In this document: in pieces, positions 1-9,116 of the stretch | Layout: every line of letters starts with the position of its first letter | Numbering within the stretch: position 1 is the first letter of the stretch | Origin: Dyadobacter jejuensis | Lineage (GTDB): Bacteria; Bacteroidota; Bacteroidia; Cytophagales; Spirosomataceae | Assembly: GCF_003149085.1 (NCBI RefSeq) | Contig: NZ_QGDT01000003.1 | Location: forward strand, 124,001-188,000 | Length of the DNA: 64,000 bases | Direction: 5' to 3' | Translations under genes and position numbers: made by a program | Notes under the pieces: generated by a model | The model's input: only the letters and a program-made list of their open reading frames with translations | Databases searched by the model: none | Told to the model about the DNA's origin: nothing

Positions 1-3
1 TCT

Positions 4-798
4 TTAAATGCTCAGCTGCGCCTCGGGAACGCCTGAGAGCATATATTTCAATATGGGCTCACATTTTTCCTTACAGGGTAAATAAAAGTTTCCATGCTTC
101 CATGTGGCCGATTTGGGGGACTGTCCCCACCAAAATTCGGCCAAAGATACCGGGGTGAGGCCATGCTGAAAAGCATATTGGAAAAGCTTAGGTGCTGCAC
201 ATTCTCCAGCCCCTACGGGTGGGTTGCGGTAGTGAGTCTGTAGGAAGATATCTCGGAGACTTCTAGATTGCCCCTGACGGTTCAGGAAATGATACTGATC
301 GAAAATTTTATTTTGTAGGGAATTCGAATGGACTTTTCGAGCTTCTTTTAAGTCTTTTATTCTTTCTTCTGAAGTACTGGACTGGGTCTTCGAAAGTAGG
401 GCTATCTCCTTATTCATGCAGGTTAGGGCCAGCATCCCTTCATTTAAAAAGCCATCGGGTTGAAGGCCATCGAAGATCGGTGGCACGAAATGAGCATGGT
501 GGTTACTACCTCCAAGTTTTCCAGAAAAAGCGGCTATATAACCCCATTCGGCCAGGCTATTTTGAACGACTAAAACGCCAAACATTTTTCCTATGACCGG
601 CTCGGCGGAGCGGTTCAATCCAAAATTATGCTTCAATTCGGTCTGATGCAGAAGATATTCCTGTAGATGGGCGCTAGCCTCCAGCGCCATGGGCCCAGGT
701 TCTAAGCCAAATAACGACGGTTTGGGCTCCAAGGGAGCCCTAAATGATGGAGGGAGGGAAATAAATGCCCGGGCAGTGGTAGTGGAATATGGCAACAA
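4..798 (-). CDS. N-terminal domain of a Bacteroidota RluA-type pseudouridine synthase
   Basis: The 264-residue product matches, from memory, the N-terminal half of the roughly 550-residue Bacteroidota RluA-family pseudouridine synthases. Recognisable family blocks are GKMFGVLVVQ (about 70-79), an AAFSGKLGG block (about 89-97), GAGECAAPKL (about 196-205) and EFWWGQSPK...CKEKCEPIL (about 221-250). In that family the catalytic synthase domain follows directly. Here a stop codon comes after SGVPEAQLSI, three bases from the window edge, so the catalytic part is not visible. Either a frameshift or nonsense change has split the gene, or this lineage keeps the domain as a separate gene. The function of the N-terminal domain itself is not established. 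Family recognition is fairly secure; the state of the gene is unknown. Confidence 0.55.
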   Translation of the reverse strand: MLPYSTTTARAFISLPPSFRAPLEPKPSLFGLEPGPMALEASAHLQEYLLHQTELKHNFGLNRSAEPVIGKMFGVLVVQNSLAEWGYIAAFSGKLGGSNHHAHFVPPIFDGLQPDGFLNEGMLALTCMNKEIALLSKTQSSTSEERIKDLKEARKVHSNSLQNKIFDQYHFLNRQGQSRSLRDIFLQTHYRNPPVGAGECAAPKLFQYAFQHGLTPVSLAEFWWGQSPKSATWKHGNFYLPCKEKCEPILKYMLSGVPEAQLSI

Positions 799-923
799 AC
801 AATTCTTAATGATGAAAGGCTAAGCCTACTGATCATGTAAGAATTGCCAACGGAGCGCAAAAGTAATCAATTATAGATTTTTATTTTGAACTATTTTATC
901 TTTTTACTGAAGGCTTATGACCC

Positions 924-1346
924 CTACACAAGCTTTTGCAAACTGGTATCCATGTGTTTAAGTAAATTTTCTAAATGTACTTCCTGGCCATTTAAGGGTT
1001 CCTGGCATTCCCCTGTTACCTCTTGGATATATAAACGCTGGGGGTCGTGAAATCGAAAAGTGATGGTGGTACGGGGCTTCCCCTCGTTAAAAGCGCTTGA
1101 ACCTGTCTCTGGATAGGCGTTTTTTAGCCTGCTTAGCGTTTCGTTGTCTTTAAATACGAGGCATTTCAGGATGTATATAATTCCATCGCCATCCCAGTTT
1201 AGATACAGCAAATAGGGAGAGTCTGGCGCTATTTCAAAATAAAAATTAAATTGTCTGTTAAGTGCGAATCGACTCGATAGAGCCAATTCCTTAGAGTGTG
1301 GGAAGTGGTTTTTTATTTCCTGACGAAGGTGGTCAATCGCTTGCAT
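924..1346 (-). CDS. Hypothetical protein, 140 aa
   Basis: I do not recognise this protein. It is 140 residues, has no signal peptide or membrane segment, and looks like a small soluble alpha/beta protein with a central run of alternating hydrophobic residues (YLLYLNWDGDGIIYILKCLV, about 45-64). The ATG at 1346 follows an AT-rich stretch of about 300 bases separating it from the divergent sigma factor gene. The downstream gene on the same strand, the RluA-like fragment, is 125 bases away, so co-transcription is possible but not shown. The ORF is clean and ends in a normal stop. It is reported as a probable real gene because of its length and protein-like composition. Confidence 0.5.
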   Translation of the reverse strand: MQAIDHLRQEIKNHFPHSKELALSSRFALNRQFNFYFEIAPDSPYLLYLNWDGDGIIYILKCLVFKDNETLSRLKNAYPETGSSAFNEGKPRTTITFRFHDPQRLYIQEVTGECQEPLNGQEVHLENLLKHMDTSLQKLV

Positions 1347-1642
1347 AATATGGGTTAATTGAATTCATGGTAGTATATAACTCACAAAAATACTGTATTT
1401 TATCTGTAATGACAATTATTAATTGGCTAATTTCATTTTTTACGATATAAAATACTACAAAGTACTGTAATCGTGCTTTTTATGAAAGAGCCGATTGCTT
1501 TTGTTTGTTGGACGGTTCGTAGGAGTATAAGGGAAAGTTTTACTTTTTTTGTGATAATCTCCCCTGGTCTGCGAATAATAGGACAAATGATCTCATAAAG
1601 ACTTGGGTTCCAGTCCAAGTCTACAAATCAATACACTAACCA

Positions 1643-2146
1643 ATGATGAAACAAGAAGAACTATTCTTGACCGTTTTGTCCGATCACAAGGGTATTCTTT
1701 ACAAGGTAGCTAGGGCATATTGTCCTGATCCCGGCCATAGGAAGGACCTGATACAAGAAATAACCCTACAACTCTGGCGATCGTTCGATAAATACCACGG
1801 TAAATTCAAATATTCGACCTGGATCTATAAAGTAGCCCTTAACGTCGCGATTTCCTATTATAGGAAAATTTCCAAGGAGCAAGAACGGGTTTTTAGTATT
1901 TCGGATTCTATTTTAAATTTTCCAACGGATGAAAGCGAGGATATATATCAAGAGGATATTCGGTTACTATATCGGTTTATCGAGGGATTAAAGCCGATCG
2001 ATAAGGCGATAATGCTCCTTTATTTAGAAGAAAAAAGCCACCAGGAAATGGCCAAAATTATTGGAATTAGCCCCTCTAATGTTTCCACTAAGTTGCACCG
2101 CATAAAAACATACTTAAAAGAACAATTTTCTCAACATACAGCATAA
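1643..2146 (+). CDS. ECF-type RNA polymerase sigma factor
   Basis: A 167-residue sigma-70 family member of the extracytoplasmic-function size class. Region 2 is visible as KDLIQEITLQLW (about 34-45) followed by the promoter-melting segment KYSTWIYKVALNVAISYYR. A variable linker with acidic residues (about 90-105) leads to region 4, where HQEMAKIIGISPSNVSTKL (about 132-150) is the helix-turn-helix that reads the -35 element. The gene begins at ATG 1643 (a second Met follows). It is 4 bp upstream of a membrane-protein gene that is very probably its regulator. The product should redirect RNA polymerase to a small regulon in response to a signal sensed by that partner. The regulon cannot be inferred from the window. 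Confidence 0.9.
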   Translation: MMKQEELFLTVLSDHKGILYKVARAYCPDPGHRKDLIQEITLQLWRSFDKYHGKFKYSTWIYKVALNVAISYYRKISKEQERVFSISDSILNFPTDESEDIYQEDIRLLYRFIEGLKPIDKAIMLLYLEEKSHQEMAKIIGISPSNVSTKLHRIKTYLKEQFSQHTA

Positions 2147-2150
2147 GGTC

Positions 2151-2816
2151 ATGAAGGAACAAGAAATGATAAACCTTTGGAAGTCCCAGGGGCAAAAATT
2201 GGATAAGGCTCTTGCAGTTAACCAAGTTTTGATGAAAGAAATGATGAATAGGAAGGCGGCAGGGGTATTAGATGGTTTAAAATGGTTTAAAGGAGTCGGT
2301 ATTATATTAGGCATTCTTTATGTTACCATTTTGGGGACCGGCTTGTTTTATGCCATTACCCATTATTCCCCAGCATGGAATTACTTTATTGTATCGGTAG
2401 CGGCCATTGCACTCATCAACCTGAAGTCGATAGCCGATTATATTCGTCATTTGGTGATGGCTCAGCAAATTGACTTCGACGGGCCTGTTACGGAAATTCA
2501 ACAGAGCCTTGTCGATATTCAGCGTTCTATACTGGGACACTGCCGCATAGCCGTTTTACAGCTCCCCTTTTATACTACCTTTTATTTGAGCAGTAGTTGG
2601 TTTTCGGGATCTGTGGGTTGGGGTTTTGTAGTTTTACGAGTGAGCATCATCCTAGCTTTTGTGGTGGGGGCTATCTGGTTGTATAAAGCCATTAAGATGG
2701 ATAACCTCCATAAACCTTGGCTCAAAAAGCTCGTGATAGGCGCAGGGGGAGGAGCTATAATTAAAGCTCAGGCTATTTACGAAGAATTAGAGGCCTATCA
2801 GAAAGCGGAGGAATAA
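2151..2816 (+). CDS. Membrane protein, putative partner of the upstream ECF sigma factor
   Basis: This 221-residue protein has a cytoplasmic-looking N-terminus of about 45 residues (charged, helical, with two adjacent Met-Met pairs). Four hydrophobic segments follow at about 48-70, 77-95, 132-150 and 157-178, and then a charged tail. Starting only 4 bp after the sigma factor stop, it is almost certainly co-translated with it. In Bacteroidota many ECF genes are followed by such a multi-pass protein in place of a classical zinc-finger or FecR anti-sigma factor. A role as anti-sigma or signal-coupling protein is therefore inferred from context, not from a recognised domain. No Hx3CxxC zinc-binding motif is present. 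Confidence 0.7.
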   Translation: MKEQEMINLWKSQGQKLDKALAVNQVLMKEMMNRKAAGVLDGLKWFKGVGIILGILYVTILGTGLFYAITHYSPAWNYFIVSVAAIALINLKSIADYIRHLVMAQQIDFDGPVTEIQQSLVDIQRSILGHCRIAVLQLPFYTTFYLSSSWFSGSVGWGFVVLRVSIILAFVVGAIWLYKAIKMDNLHKPWLKKLVIGAGGGAIIKAQAIYEELEAYQKAEE

Positions 2817-2942
2817 TGGCTTAGCTCCTTCCAGTATCAATTAATGTATATTAAACTTGATCTTTCGGGGATTATAACTTTTCCGGGAACTACGCGACTC
2901 TTGTTATCCTTTTAGTCTCTTTAACAATAGCCTCGCTAAAAT

Positions 2943-4130
2943 ATGAAAAAGGGACTTATAGCCTTGGCCATTGGAGCCTTTGCCTTAGGAATGACGGAGT
3001 TTGTGATGATGGGGATTTTGCCCGATATGGCCAAAGCCCTTCATATTTCAATCCCTGAGGCGGGTCATCTTATTTCGGCTTATGCCATAGGGGTAGTGAT
3101 AGGAGCACCCGTGTTGACAATCTTTTTACAAAACAAGCCGCCTAAAACCTCCCTGCTCCTATTAGCCGCATGGATTATGTTGAGCAATAGTTTGGCTGCA
3201 TTTGCAATTGGGTACAAGTCCATGCTGCTATTACGTTTTATTGCGGGTATTCCTCATGGAGCCTACTTTGGTATAGGGGCTGTAGTGGCAGGTAGAATGG
3301 CCGAAAAAGGGAAGACGGCACAGGCTGTCGCCTTTATGTTTACCGGCTTGACGGTGGCCAATATCGTAGGAGTACCGGCAGGAACCTTTATTGGTCATGA
3401 GTTCGACTGGCGAATAACCTTCGGAATCGTTGGGCTTATCGGCATCATCACCCTACTAGGCATTCGTTTCTGGTTGCCAACCTTCCAAGCCAAGAAATCG
3501 GGTAATATTCGTAACGATTTCGCTATTTTCAGACAGAAGGATATGCAATTAATCCTGCTAATCACGATTATAGGCACCGGTGGTTTCTTTGCTTGGTATA
3601 GCTATATCGCTCCACTATTTACTGAAGTGAGTGGTTTCGATGCCGCTTCTGTAACTTATCTGATGGTAGTAGCCGGTATCGGCATGACGGCCGGAAATGT
3701 CCTTGGGGGTAAGCTGTCGGATAGGTTCACGCCTTTATGGGCTACGATCATGTTGCTTGCTGCCATGGCTGTGGTGCTCGTGCTGCTCGTTGTAGTTGCC
3801 GAGTCGAAGGCCCTGGTCATTTTGATAACCTTTATAATAGGGGCCGTGGCCTTCGCCGTAGTGGCCCCCGTTCAGATATTAATTATGGAGGCCTCTCAAA
3901 AAGCGGAGATGTTAGGTTCCTCAATTGGGCCTGCCGCCATGAATGTGGGGAATGCCTTAGGGGCGTTTTTAGCTGGCTTACCAATTGCATGGGGATATGG
4001 CTTCACCGCTCCAGAATGGGTAGGGGCGGGTTTGGCTTTATTAGGCCTCCTTTTGTCCCTGATTTTGTATCGCTATAAAAGTACCCAAAGAGTAGAGCCA
4101 ACGGCTAAGGAGGATCCTGTTTTAGTATAA
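2943..4130 (+). CDS. MFS transporter, AraJ-like efflux family
   Basis: A 395-residue major facilitator superfamily carrier with about twelve hydrophobic segments and the N-terminal signature of the sugar-efflux/AraJ-type subfamily (GMTEFVMMGILPDMA, about 17-31). The cytoplasmic loop GGKLSDRF after TM8 (about 256-263) is the second-half version of the MFS G-x-L-x-D-R motif. Members export small hydrophilic compounds or drugs by proton antiport across the inner membrane; the substrate here is unknown. The gene stands alone on the + strand, with an AT-rich leader of about 125 bases upstream and a bidirectional hairpin (4176-4233) downstream, so it is probably a single-gene unit. Confidence 0.88.
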   Translation: MKKGLIALAIGAFALGMTEFVMMGILPDMAKALHISIPEAGHLISAYAIGVVIGAPVLTIFLQNKPPKTSLLLLAAWIMLSNSLAAFAIGYKSMLLLRFIAGIPHGAYFGIGAVVAGRMAEKGKTAQAVAFMFTGLTVANIVGVPAGTFIGHEFDWRITFGIVGLIGIITLLGIRFWLPTFQAKKSGNIRNDFAIFRQKDMQLILLITIIGTGGFFAWYSYIAPLFTEVSGFDAASVTYLMVVAGIGMTAGNVLGGKLSDRFTPLWATIMLLAAMAVVLVLLVVVAESKALVILITFIIGAVAFAVVAPVQILIMEASQKAEMLGSSIGPAAMNVGNALGAFLAGLPIAWGYGFTAPEWVGAGLALLGLLLSLILYRYKSTQRVEPTAKEDPVLV

Positions 4131-4175
4131 CTGTCGTTCAAAAAGCAGTACTTGTAGCAGTGGTGTAGACCAAAC

Positions 4176-4233
4176 TAAAATCCGATTCATAAAAAGATCT
4201 CTAATATGGAGCCAATCTATGAATCGGATTTTA
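4176..4233. terminator. Bidirectional hairpin between convergent genes
   Basis: A perfect 16-bp inverted repeat (4176-4191 and 4218-4233, arm TAAAATCCGATTCATA) surrounds a 26-nt loop. Its arms start with TAAAA and end with TTTTA, giving T-rich ends on both strands. It lies between the MFS gene (+) and the beta-helix gene (-), so it probably terminates both transcripts. Confidence 0.75.
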
Positions 4234-4277
4234 TGATTACAGCTATTAATATCCCTTTATAGTGCAGGGAATGGCGC

Positions 4278-6644
4278 TTACTTAAAGGAAATATCTAGCT
4301 TTAACGGCGCCTGATTCCTGAAAATCTCTACCACCGCATGTCCTTTCCAATTGATTTCCTGATATCGATCCATCAAATCGCCCATGTTTCGAACCTCTTG
4401 TTGTTCAATTTTTCGAATCACATCCCCGTTTTGTAGACCAGACTTGCCCAAAGGACTGTCAGCCTTGATGGCCTCTACCACGACGCCCAGCTCGTCGGGC
4501 AAGCCAAAGGCTGAGCGGTCGCCTAGTCCACTCACGTTGCGTAGCTGGCCTCCGAGCCAATTGGCCTCTGAGTCGGCGGAGGAAGCGTTTCGCTGCTGCA
4601 GTACTGGTAAAGGGGGCTGACTTGCTAGGTGTTTCAGATGAGGGGAGGTGACGCCAAAGGAATCCATATCGAAGTTTTTGAAACCAATTTTTAGTGCCGG
4701 ACTGTTGGGCTGTACTCGGTAGTCTCCATGGTCGGCGTCGATAAATAGAGGGTCTCCTGCCAGGCTACGCGAGTCGGTGCGGTTCTTTTGAGCCGTCTCC
4801 AAAGCCTTGGCATCGGGGAAAAGGTTGCTATTTACCTCCTGCCCCCAGTCGTTGACACGGATGGGAAAATAGGGCTTTGTGACGATGTTTTTCCGGAATA
4901 CGTCTCCACTATTGGCAAACCAGACATGGGGGTGAAAGGAGTTGTTGAGCATAATGTTATTCTCTACTACCCGTTGAAATCCTTCCCTTAATTTCAATCC
5001 TCCATTCAAGCAAACGTTATTATAAATATGGTAGTTGCTACTGCCGTCGTCCAGATCTATGTCCCAGCCATGGTCGCAACGGAAACGGTTGTTACGGATA
5101 GTAATGGTCTTCTGTACATCGAGAAGGATCATTTCAGGGTGTTCGGCGACGATCTTATCCATCGTTTTACGGTTGGGGTGCCAAAACCGGTCTCTGCCCC
5201 AGGAGTTAAAGGCTCCATGGTCGCCTGTTTCTAGGACGGTATTGAACACATCATTATATTCAATAAGATGGCCACCCCAAGTGCCTTCACTAATGTTTAT
5301 TCCAGATCGTGGCACGTTGTAGATGCTATTATGACTTACTGTAATGTCCATTGCCATCGATATCTGTACCCCTGCGACTTGTTTTTCTACCGTTCCCAGG
5401 TCATGCATCAGGTTGTCGGAGACCCGGCATTCGGCAGGGTAATTATTACTTTTGGGGCCTGGTTTCCGATCCATCTCTTGTAAGGCGACGAATTGATGGT
5501 ATTCGAAACTTGGGGAACGAACGGCCTTGGGGTCACCCACAAAACATATTCCGCTCGCACCGGCACCTTCTATATGGCAGCCCGATACTTCGCCATGTCG
5601 GTTATAATTGCTAAAAAACACGGCATTGCCTCCTACTTTCTTAAAATGACAGTTTCGAATGGAGCAATTTTCGGTACCTTCCAGTACCACGGTTCCACCT
5701 CGGTATATCGTCCAGTCGCTTCGAAGTAAAGGCTCTTTGGTGTCCATAAAAGTTCGTTGAACATGTGCCAATTCGAACCCTTCGATACTGATATTTCTAA
5801 CGGGATGCTGAGCATCTCCACGGAACTCGACCAGGCTCTTTAGCTGAGGAGTCAGCCAGGTCATCCGATTAGGATCCTGGCCATTTGGGATATAGACATA
5901 CAAATTTTTATCTGTATGGTCGTAATACCACTCTCCTGGAGCATCCAGTTCTTCGAATACATTTTCTATAAATCGGTATTTTTTGTGCATACCCATCTGG
6001 CGATTGTTCTGGTAACCACCTTCCAGCTTTAGTGTTCCATCGGTTTCCTTTCCTACTACTTTATAATGGTATCCTCCCCATTCGTGGCTGTGTAAGGAAT
6101 GGATGAAAGCCCCTTCTGGGTTTTTCCATTTTTTTATACGCTCGGGCGCCAATACGTCTTCCGAATAGCCTCCAAAATGGCTGCTGGAAGCGTCGTAATT
6201 AGGATACCGGGCCATCCTCAGAAGCTGGCCATCGGCATATAGCTGATCCATCGAAACATCCCCTGCCACTTTGGCCTTATAAATGTTGGACTCCTGACGG
6301 GTCCACTTCAGTGCTAGGGGTTTAGCCCCACTGAGGAGTACTTTCTCATTTTGGTAGGGCTTAAAAGTCAACTTGTTATCGGCTTTTCGGGAATCTTGTG
6401 GGGTAAAGACGATAGGCTTGGCCAAGTAATACGTGCCTGCCCGTACGAATACGTTTACGGGTTCCGAGCTCTTTCTTGCCTTCAGTTGTGCTGCTTCCAG
6501 GCTAGCGAATGGCTTGTGGATGGTTCCAGGATTCTTATCGCTACCATGTGGTGCCACATAAAGGTCTAGGCAAAAGGCTGGGCCCGATAGCCAGAAACAC
6601 AGCACCAATAAGCAGATACTTAGCCTATTAAATGAATCGTTCAT
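4278..6644 (-). CDS. Secreted right-handed parallel beta-helix protein with C-terminal PDZ domain
   Basis: A 788-residue protein with an N-terminal signal peptide (hydrophobic about 10-25, mature start near LDLYVAPHGSD). The block YVAPHGSDKNPGT...PFASLEAAQ is typical of DUF1565/pectate-lyase-like parallel beta-helix proteins of Bacteroidota that act on polysaccharides. Asn-rich coil turns (SGCHIEGAGASG, IRNNRFRCDHG, IYNNVCLNGG) run through the middle. From about 690 the sequence changes to a PDZ-like domain (GVVVEAIKADSPLGKSGLQNGDVI, about 727-750). The enzymatic activity, if any, is not determinable here; lyase or hydrolase on a surface polysaccharide is the family expectation. The sulfatase gene lies upstream on the same strand 249 bases away, suggesting joint use on a sulfated glycan. 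Confidence 0.75.
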   Translation of the reverse strand: MNDSFNRLSICLLVLCFWLSGPAFCLDLYVAPHGSDKNPGTIHKPFASLEAAQLKARKSSEPVNVFVRAGTYYLAKPIVFTPQDSRKADNKLTFKPYQNEKVLLSGAKPLALKWTRQESNIYKAKVAGDVSMDQLYADGQLLRMARYPNYDASSSHFGGYSEDVLAPERIKKWKNPEGAFIHSLHSHEWGGYHYKVVGKETDGTLKLEGGYQNNRQMGMHKKYRFIENVFEELDAPGEWYYDHTDKNLYVYIPNGQDPNRMTWLTPQLKSLVEFRGDAQHPVRNISIEGFELAHVQRTFMDTKEPLLRSDWTIYRGGTVVLEGTENCSIRNCHFKKVGGNAVFFSNYNRHGEVSGCHIEGAGASGICFVGDPKAVRSPSFEYHQFVALQEMDRKPGPKSNNYPAECRVSDNLMHDLGTVEKQVAGVQISMAMDITVSHNSIYNVPRSGINISEGTWGGHLIEYNDVFNTVLETGDHGAFNSWGRDRFWHPNRKTMDKIVAEHPEMILLDVQKTITIRNNRFRCDHGWDIDLDDGSSNYHIYNNVCLNGGLKLREGFQRVVENNIMLNNSFHPHVWFANSGDVFRKNIVTKPYFPIRVNDWGQEVNSNLFPDAKALETAQKNRTDSRSLAGDPLFIDADHGDYRVQPNSPALKIGFKNFDMDSFGVTSPHLKHLASQPPLPVLQQRNASSADSEANWLGGQLRNVSGLGDRSAFGLPDELGVVVEAIKADSPLGKSGLQNGDVIRKIEQQEVRNMGDLMDRYQEINWKGHAVVEIFRNQAPLKLDISFK

Positions 6645-6893
6645 AGGGGTTTAGGAATAGTCAGCAACCGATAATGGCATTGCTATTAGCGGATTTGCCT
6701 TGTAAGAATTGCTTTGTATTATGTGGAGGTAAAATAGCATTTAAATATTCTCATAAAATTGATTCATAGAAGCAATTTTTACAATTATTTTGGCCATTTT
6801 ACCCCTCTCGGCTTGTTGGATTCGAGATTTTTAATTTAATGCAATAAATTATATAATCGTCGTGATTGGCTAATAATTAGCGCACGCTTCATT

Positions 6894-8486
6894 TTATGGA
6901 TGCGCCTTATAGAACTTCATGGAGTTTATAATATTTTTGTTTTGGAATAAACCGTTGTTAAAGTCTCCATCACATTCTTTCAATAGTTTGGCCTTGAGTT
7001 CGGCCAATTTTTCGGGACGACTCGCTGCCAGGTTATTCTCCTCACGGTAGTCGTTGGGAAGGTAATATAATTCGAAGGCGTTCGCTTTTAGCACCGTACG
7101 AATCTTCCATCCATCCTGGGTAATCAACGTAGGGCCCGTATAAGACGAGTATACAACATGTTGATGTTTCTTCACAGGTTTGGACCGCACCAGTTCTCCA
7201 TAAAAGGAAAGGCCATCCGTCTTTATTTGGGATTTATATCCGGTGATTTCTGCGATGGTAGGGAGCAGATCATAATTGGCTACCAACCGATCCGATACAC
7301 TATTTGCGGCGATATGGCCTGGCCAACGCACGATTAGCGGGATTCTGATGCCCCCCTGCAAATTGCTTCTTTTCATTCCGGCCTGTCCGGCGTTGCCATC
7401 GAATACGTCACCGGCTAGGTCGCTATAATATTTGTTCGCAAGGTCGTCAAACTTTTTGCCCGTTGTCATGTCCGTGTAGGGCTTCAGTGTCCTCCCTTCT
7501 TGGCCATAATATATTTCGTGGCCATTGTCGGCCATAAAGATCACTATGGTGTTTTCGGTTAGCTGGAGCTCATCCAATTTACTCAGGATCTGTCCCACAT
7601 GGTCATCCAGCATTTTTACCATAGAGGCGTATTCTTTTTCAATCTGAGTCAGCCGATTGTCATGAATAAAGTCGGGATGAACGGCAGGAATAGACACAGG
7701 TCCATGTGGAAGCTGGGTAGGGAAGTACAGGAAAAAGGGCTGTTTTTGGTTTACCTCCAAAAAATTCATGACACCCTCCATAAAGATGTTTTCGGAATAG
7801 ACGGCTTTGCCCTCCATGTTCCATCGTTCTTTAAAAGCCTCCTCCGTCTCCGGCTCCTTCGATTTTCCACTGTTGGGCAGGGTGTTCCCGGCATAGTATT
7901 TGAGGGTTTCATTCTCAAACAAAAAGGGGGGGTAAAACCCATGTGCCCGCTGGTGATCGAGATATCCCAGGTAATAGTCCCAGCCATGGCGCTTCATCTG
8001 AAGATGCGATGTGGCGAAGCCCCATTCCAGTTTTCCGATTTGCCCGGTAACATAGCCTCTTTCTTGGGCCGCTTGTCCTAAAAAGACCTGATTTTTGGGA
8101 ATAGGTTTCAAGGACGCATTGATGGCCTGCTCCACCTGAGCTACAGCTTCCGGATGGTCATTTAAGGTCTCGTAGATACCACCGGCCGTTATTTCGAAAC
8201 GGTTGTGGTGGGAGTCGTGCAAGCCAGTAATCAGCGATGCCCTCGAGGGTGCACAGAGCATATTGGAATAGGCGCGAGTAAAACGCATCCCCTCGGCGGC
8301 CAGCCGGTCTATATGGGGTGTTTTAATGATTTTTTGCCCCTCATGCCCCAGTAGGCCTATGCCCAGGTCGTCGGCCATGATCAGGATGATATTAGGGCTT
8401 TGCTTTTCTGGTATCGGTCTGCTGGCCGACAACAGGGTGAAAAGGGCCAGGGAAAGTATTATTTTGGGTATCGTTCTAATAATCAT
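6894..8486 (-). CDS. Secreted arylsulfatase-type sulfatase
   Basis: A 530-residue family S1 sulfatase with a signal peptide (about 1-21). The metal-binding aspartates are visible in LIMADDLG (about 35-42), and the activation motif C78-A-P-S-R carries the cysteine that an anaerobic sulfatase-maturating enzyme would convert to formylglycine. The substrate-side segment VIFMADNGHE is the conserved late Asp/Asn-His block. Length and motif order are normal. The protein probably hydrolyses sulfate esters from polysaccharide in the periplasm or outside; the S1 subfamily cannot be assigned by eye. No maturase gene is in the window. It is probably expressed with the beta-helix gene that follows on the same strand. 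Confidence 0.9.
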   Translation of the reverse strand: MIIRTIPKIILSLALFTLLSASRPIPEKQSPNIILIMADDLGIGLLGHEGQKIIKTPHIDRLAAEGMRFTRAYSNMLCAPSRASLITGLHDSHHNRFEITAGGIYETLNDHPEAVAQVEQAINASLKPIPKNQVFLGQAAQERGYVTGQIGKLEWGFATSHLQMKRHGWDYYLGYLDHQRAHGFYPPFLFENETLKYYAGNTLPNSGKSKEPETEEAFKERWNMEGKAVYSENIFMEGVMNFLEVNQKQPFFLYFPTQLPHGPVSIPAVHPDFIHDNRLTQIEKEYASMVKMLDDHVGQILSKLDELQLTENTIVIFMADNGHEIYYGQEGRTLKPYTDMTTGKKFDDLANKYYSDLAGDVFDGNAGQAGMKRSNLQGGIRIPLIVRWPGHIAANSVSDRLVANYDLLPTIAEITGYKSQIKTDGLSFYGELVRSKPVKKHQHVVYSSYTGPTLITQDGWKIRTVLKANAFELYYLPNDYREENNLAASRPEKLAELKAKLLKECDGDFNNGLFQNKNIINSMKFYKAHP

Positions 8487-9116
8487 AGGATTTGCCTCAA
8501 GGGCCTCAGGGAGATTGTTATAGGTAGATTTCTGTTTTACTTACCCTTCGATTTAGGATGTCCATAAGTTTTTTTGCTAAAGCTTAGGTACCATAGGTAA
8601 GCCTAAATAGTTCACTATCTGCAAAGTTAGACTTTTGTCGGTATAGAAAAATCTCAAAGAGGGGGTGGTATCATCTCAAAAGCATACGTTTTCCCGAACT
8701 GGGATAGCCCCTGGCCAACCTTATAAATATACCTTTAATCTGGCAATGAAGGTGATAGACGACTACCTTAAGGCGGTTGGATCGGCTAAGACCATCGGGG
8801 TTAATAGTTGACCTGCTGTTACCGTAACGAATAAGTCAAATCAAGCAAAATAGTATTTCATCAGAATATCATAGTATAATATTGCGAGTATGCTGCTTTA
8901 ATCACTATCCCATAGCCCGAAAGCCAATGCATAGAGGATGGGAATACGGATATTAAGTCTTAAAAATAATTCAACAACTTAATTTAGTACTAAAATGTAT
9001 ATCCTTATTTATTGACAATAAGCGGGTAAATATTTTTGATAAAGAGGCGGCTTCCTTGTTGAAGAAATAGTTTTTTTTAGAATTTCTAATAGTCAAGACT
9101 AATTGAAGAATATGTT
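8487..9116. other. 630-bp intergenic region between divergent genes, with a possible ORF remnant
   Basis: This AT-rich spacer separates the sulfatase (-) from the HGSNAT-like gene (+). Part of it (about 8680-8811) reads open on the + strand and ends with an ATG-initiated 21-codon stub at about 8745-8811 (MKVIDDYLKAVGSAKTIGVN...), which looks more protein-like than its surroundings. It may be the tail of a decayed gene. I see no RNA gene or convincing repeat here. Confidence 0.3.

Noticed and set aside
1433..1618. 61-aa minus-strand ORF
   Set aside because: AT-rich, no conserved look, no neighbour support; it occupies the promoter region of the divergent sigma-factor gene.
3737..4078. 113-aa + ORF with Cys/Arg-rich content
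   Set aside because: Alternative frame of the MFS transporter C-terminal half.
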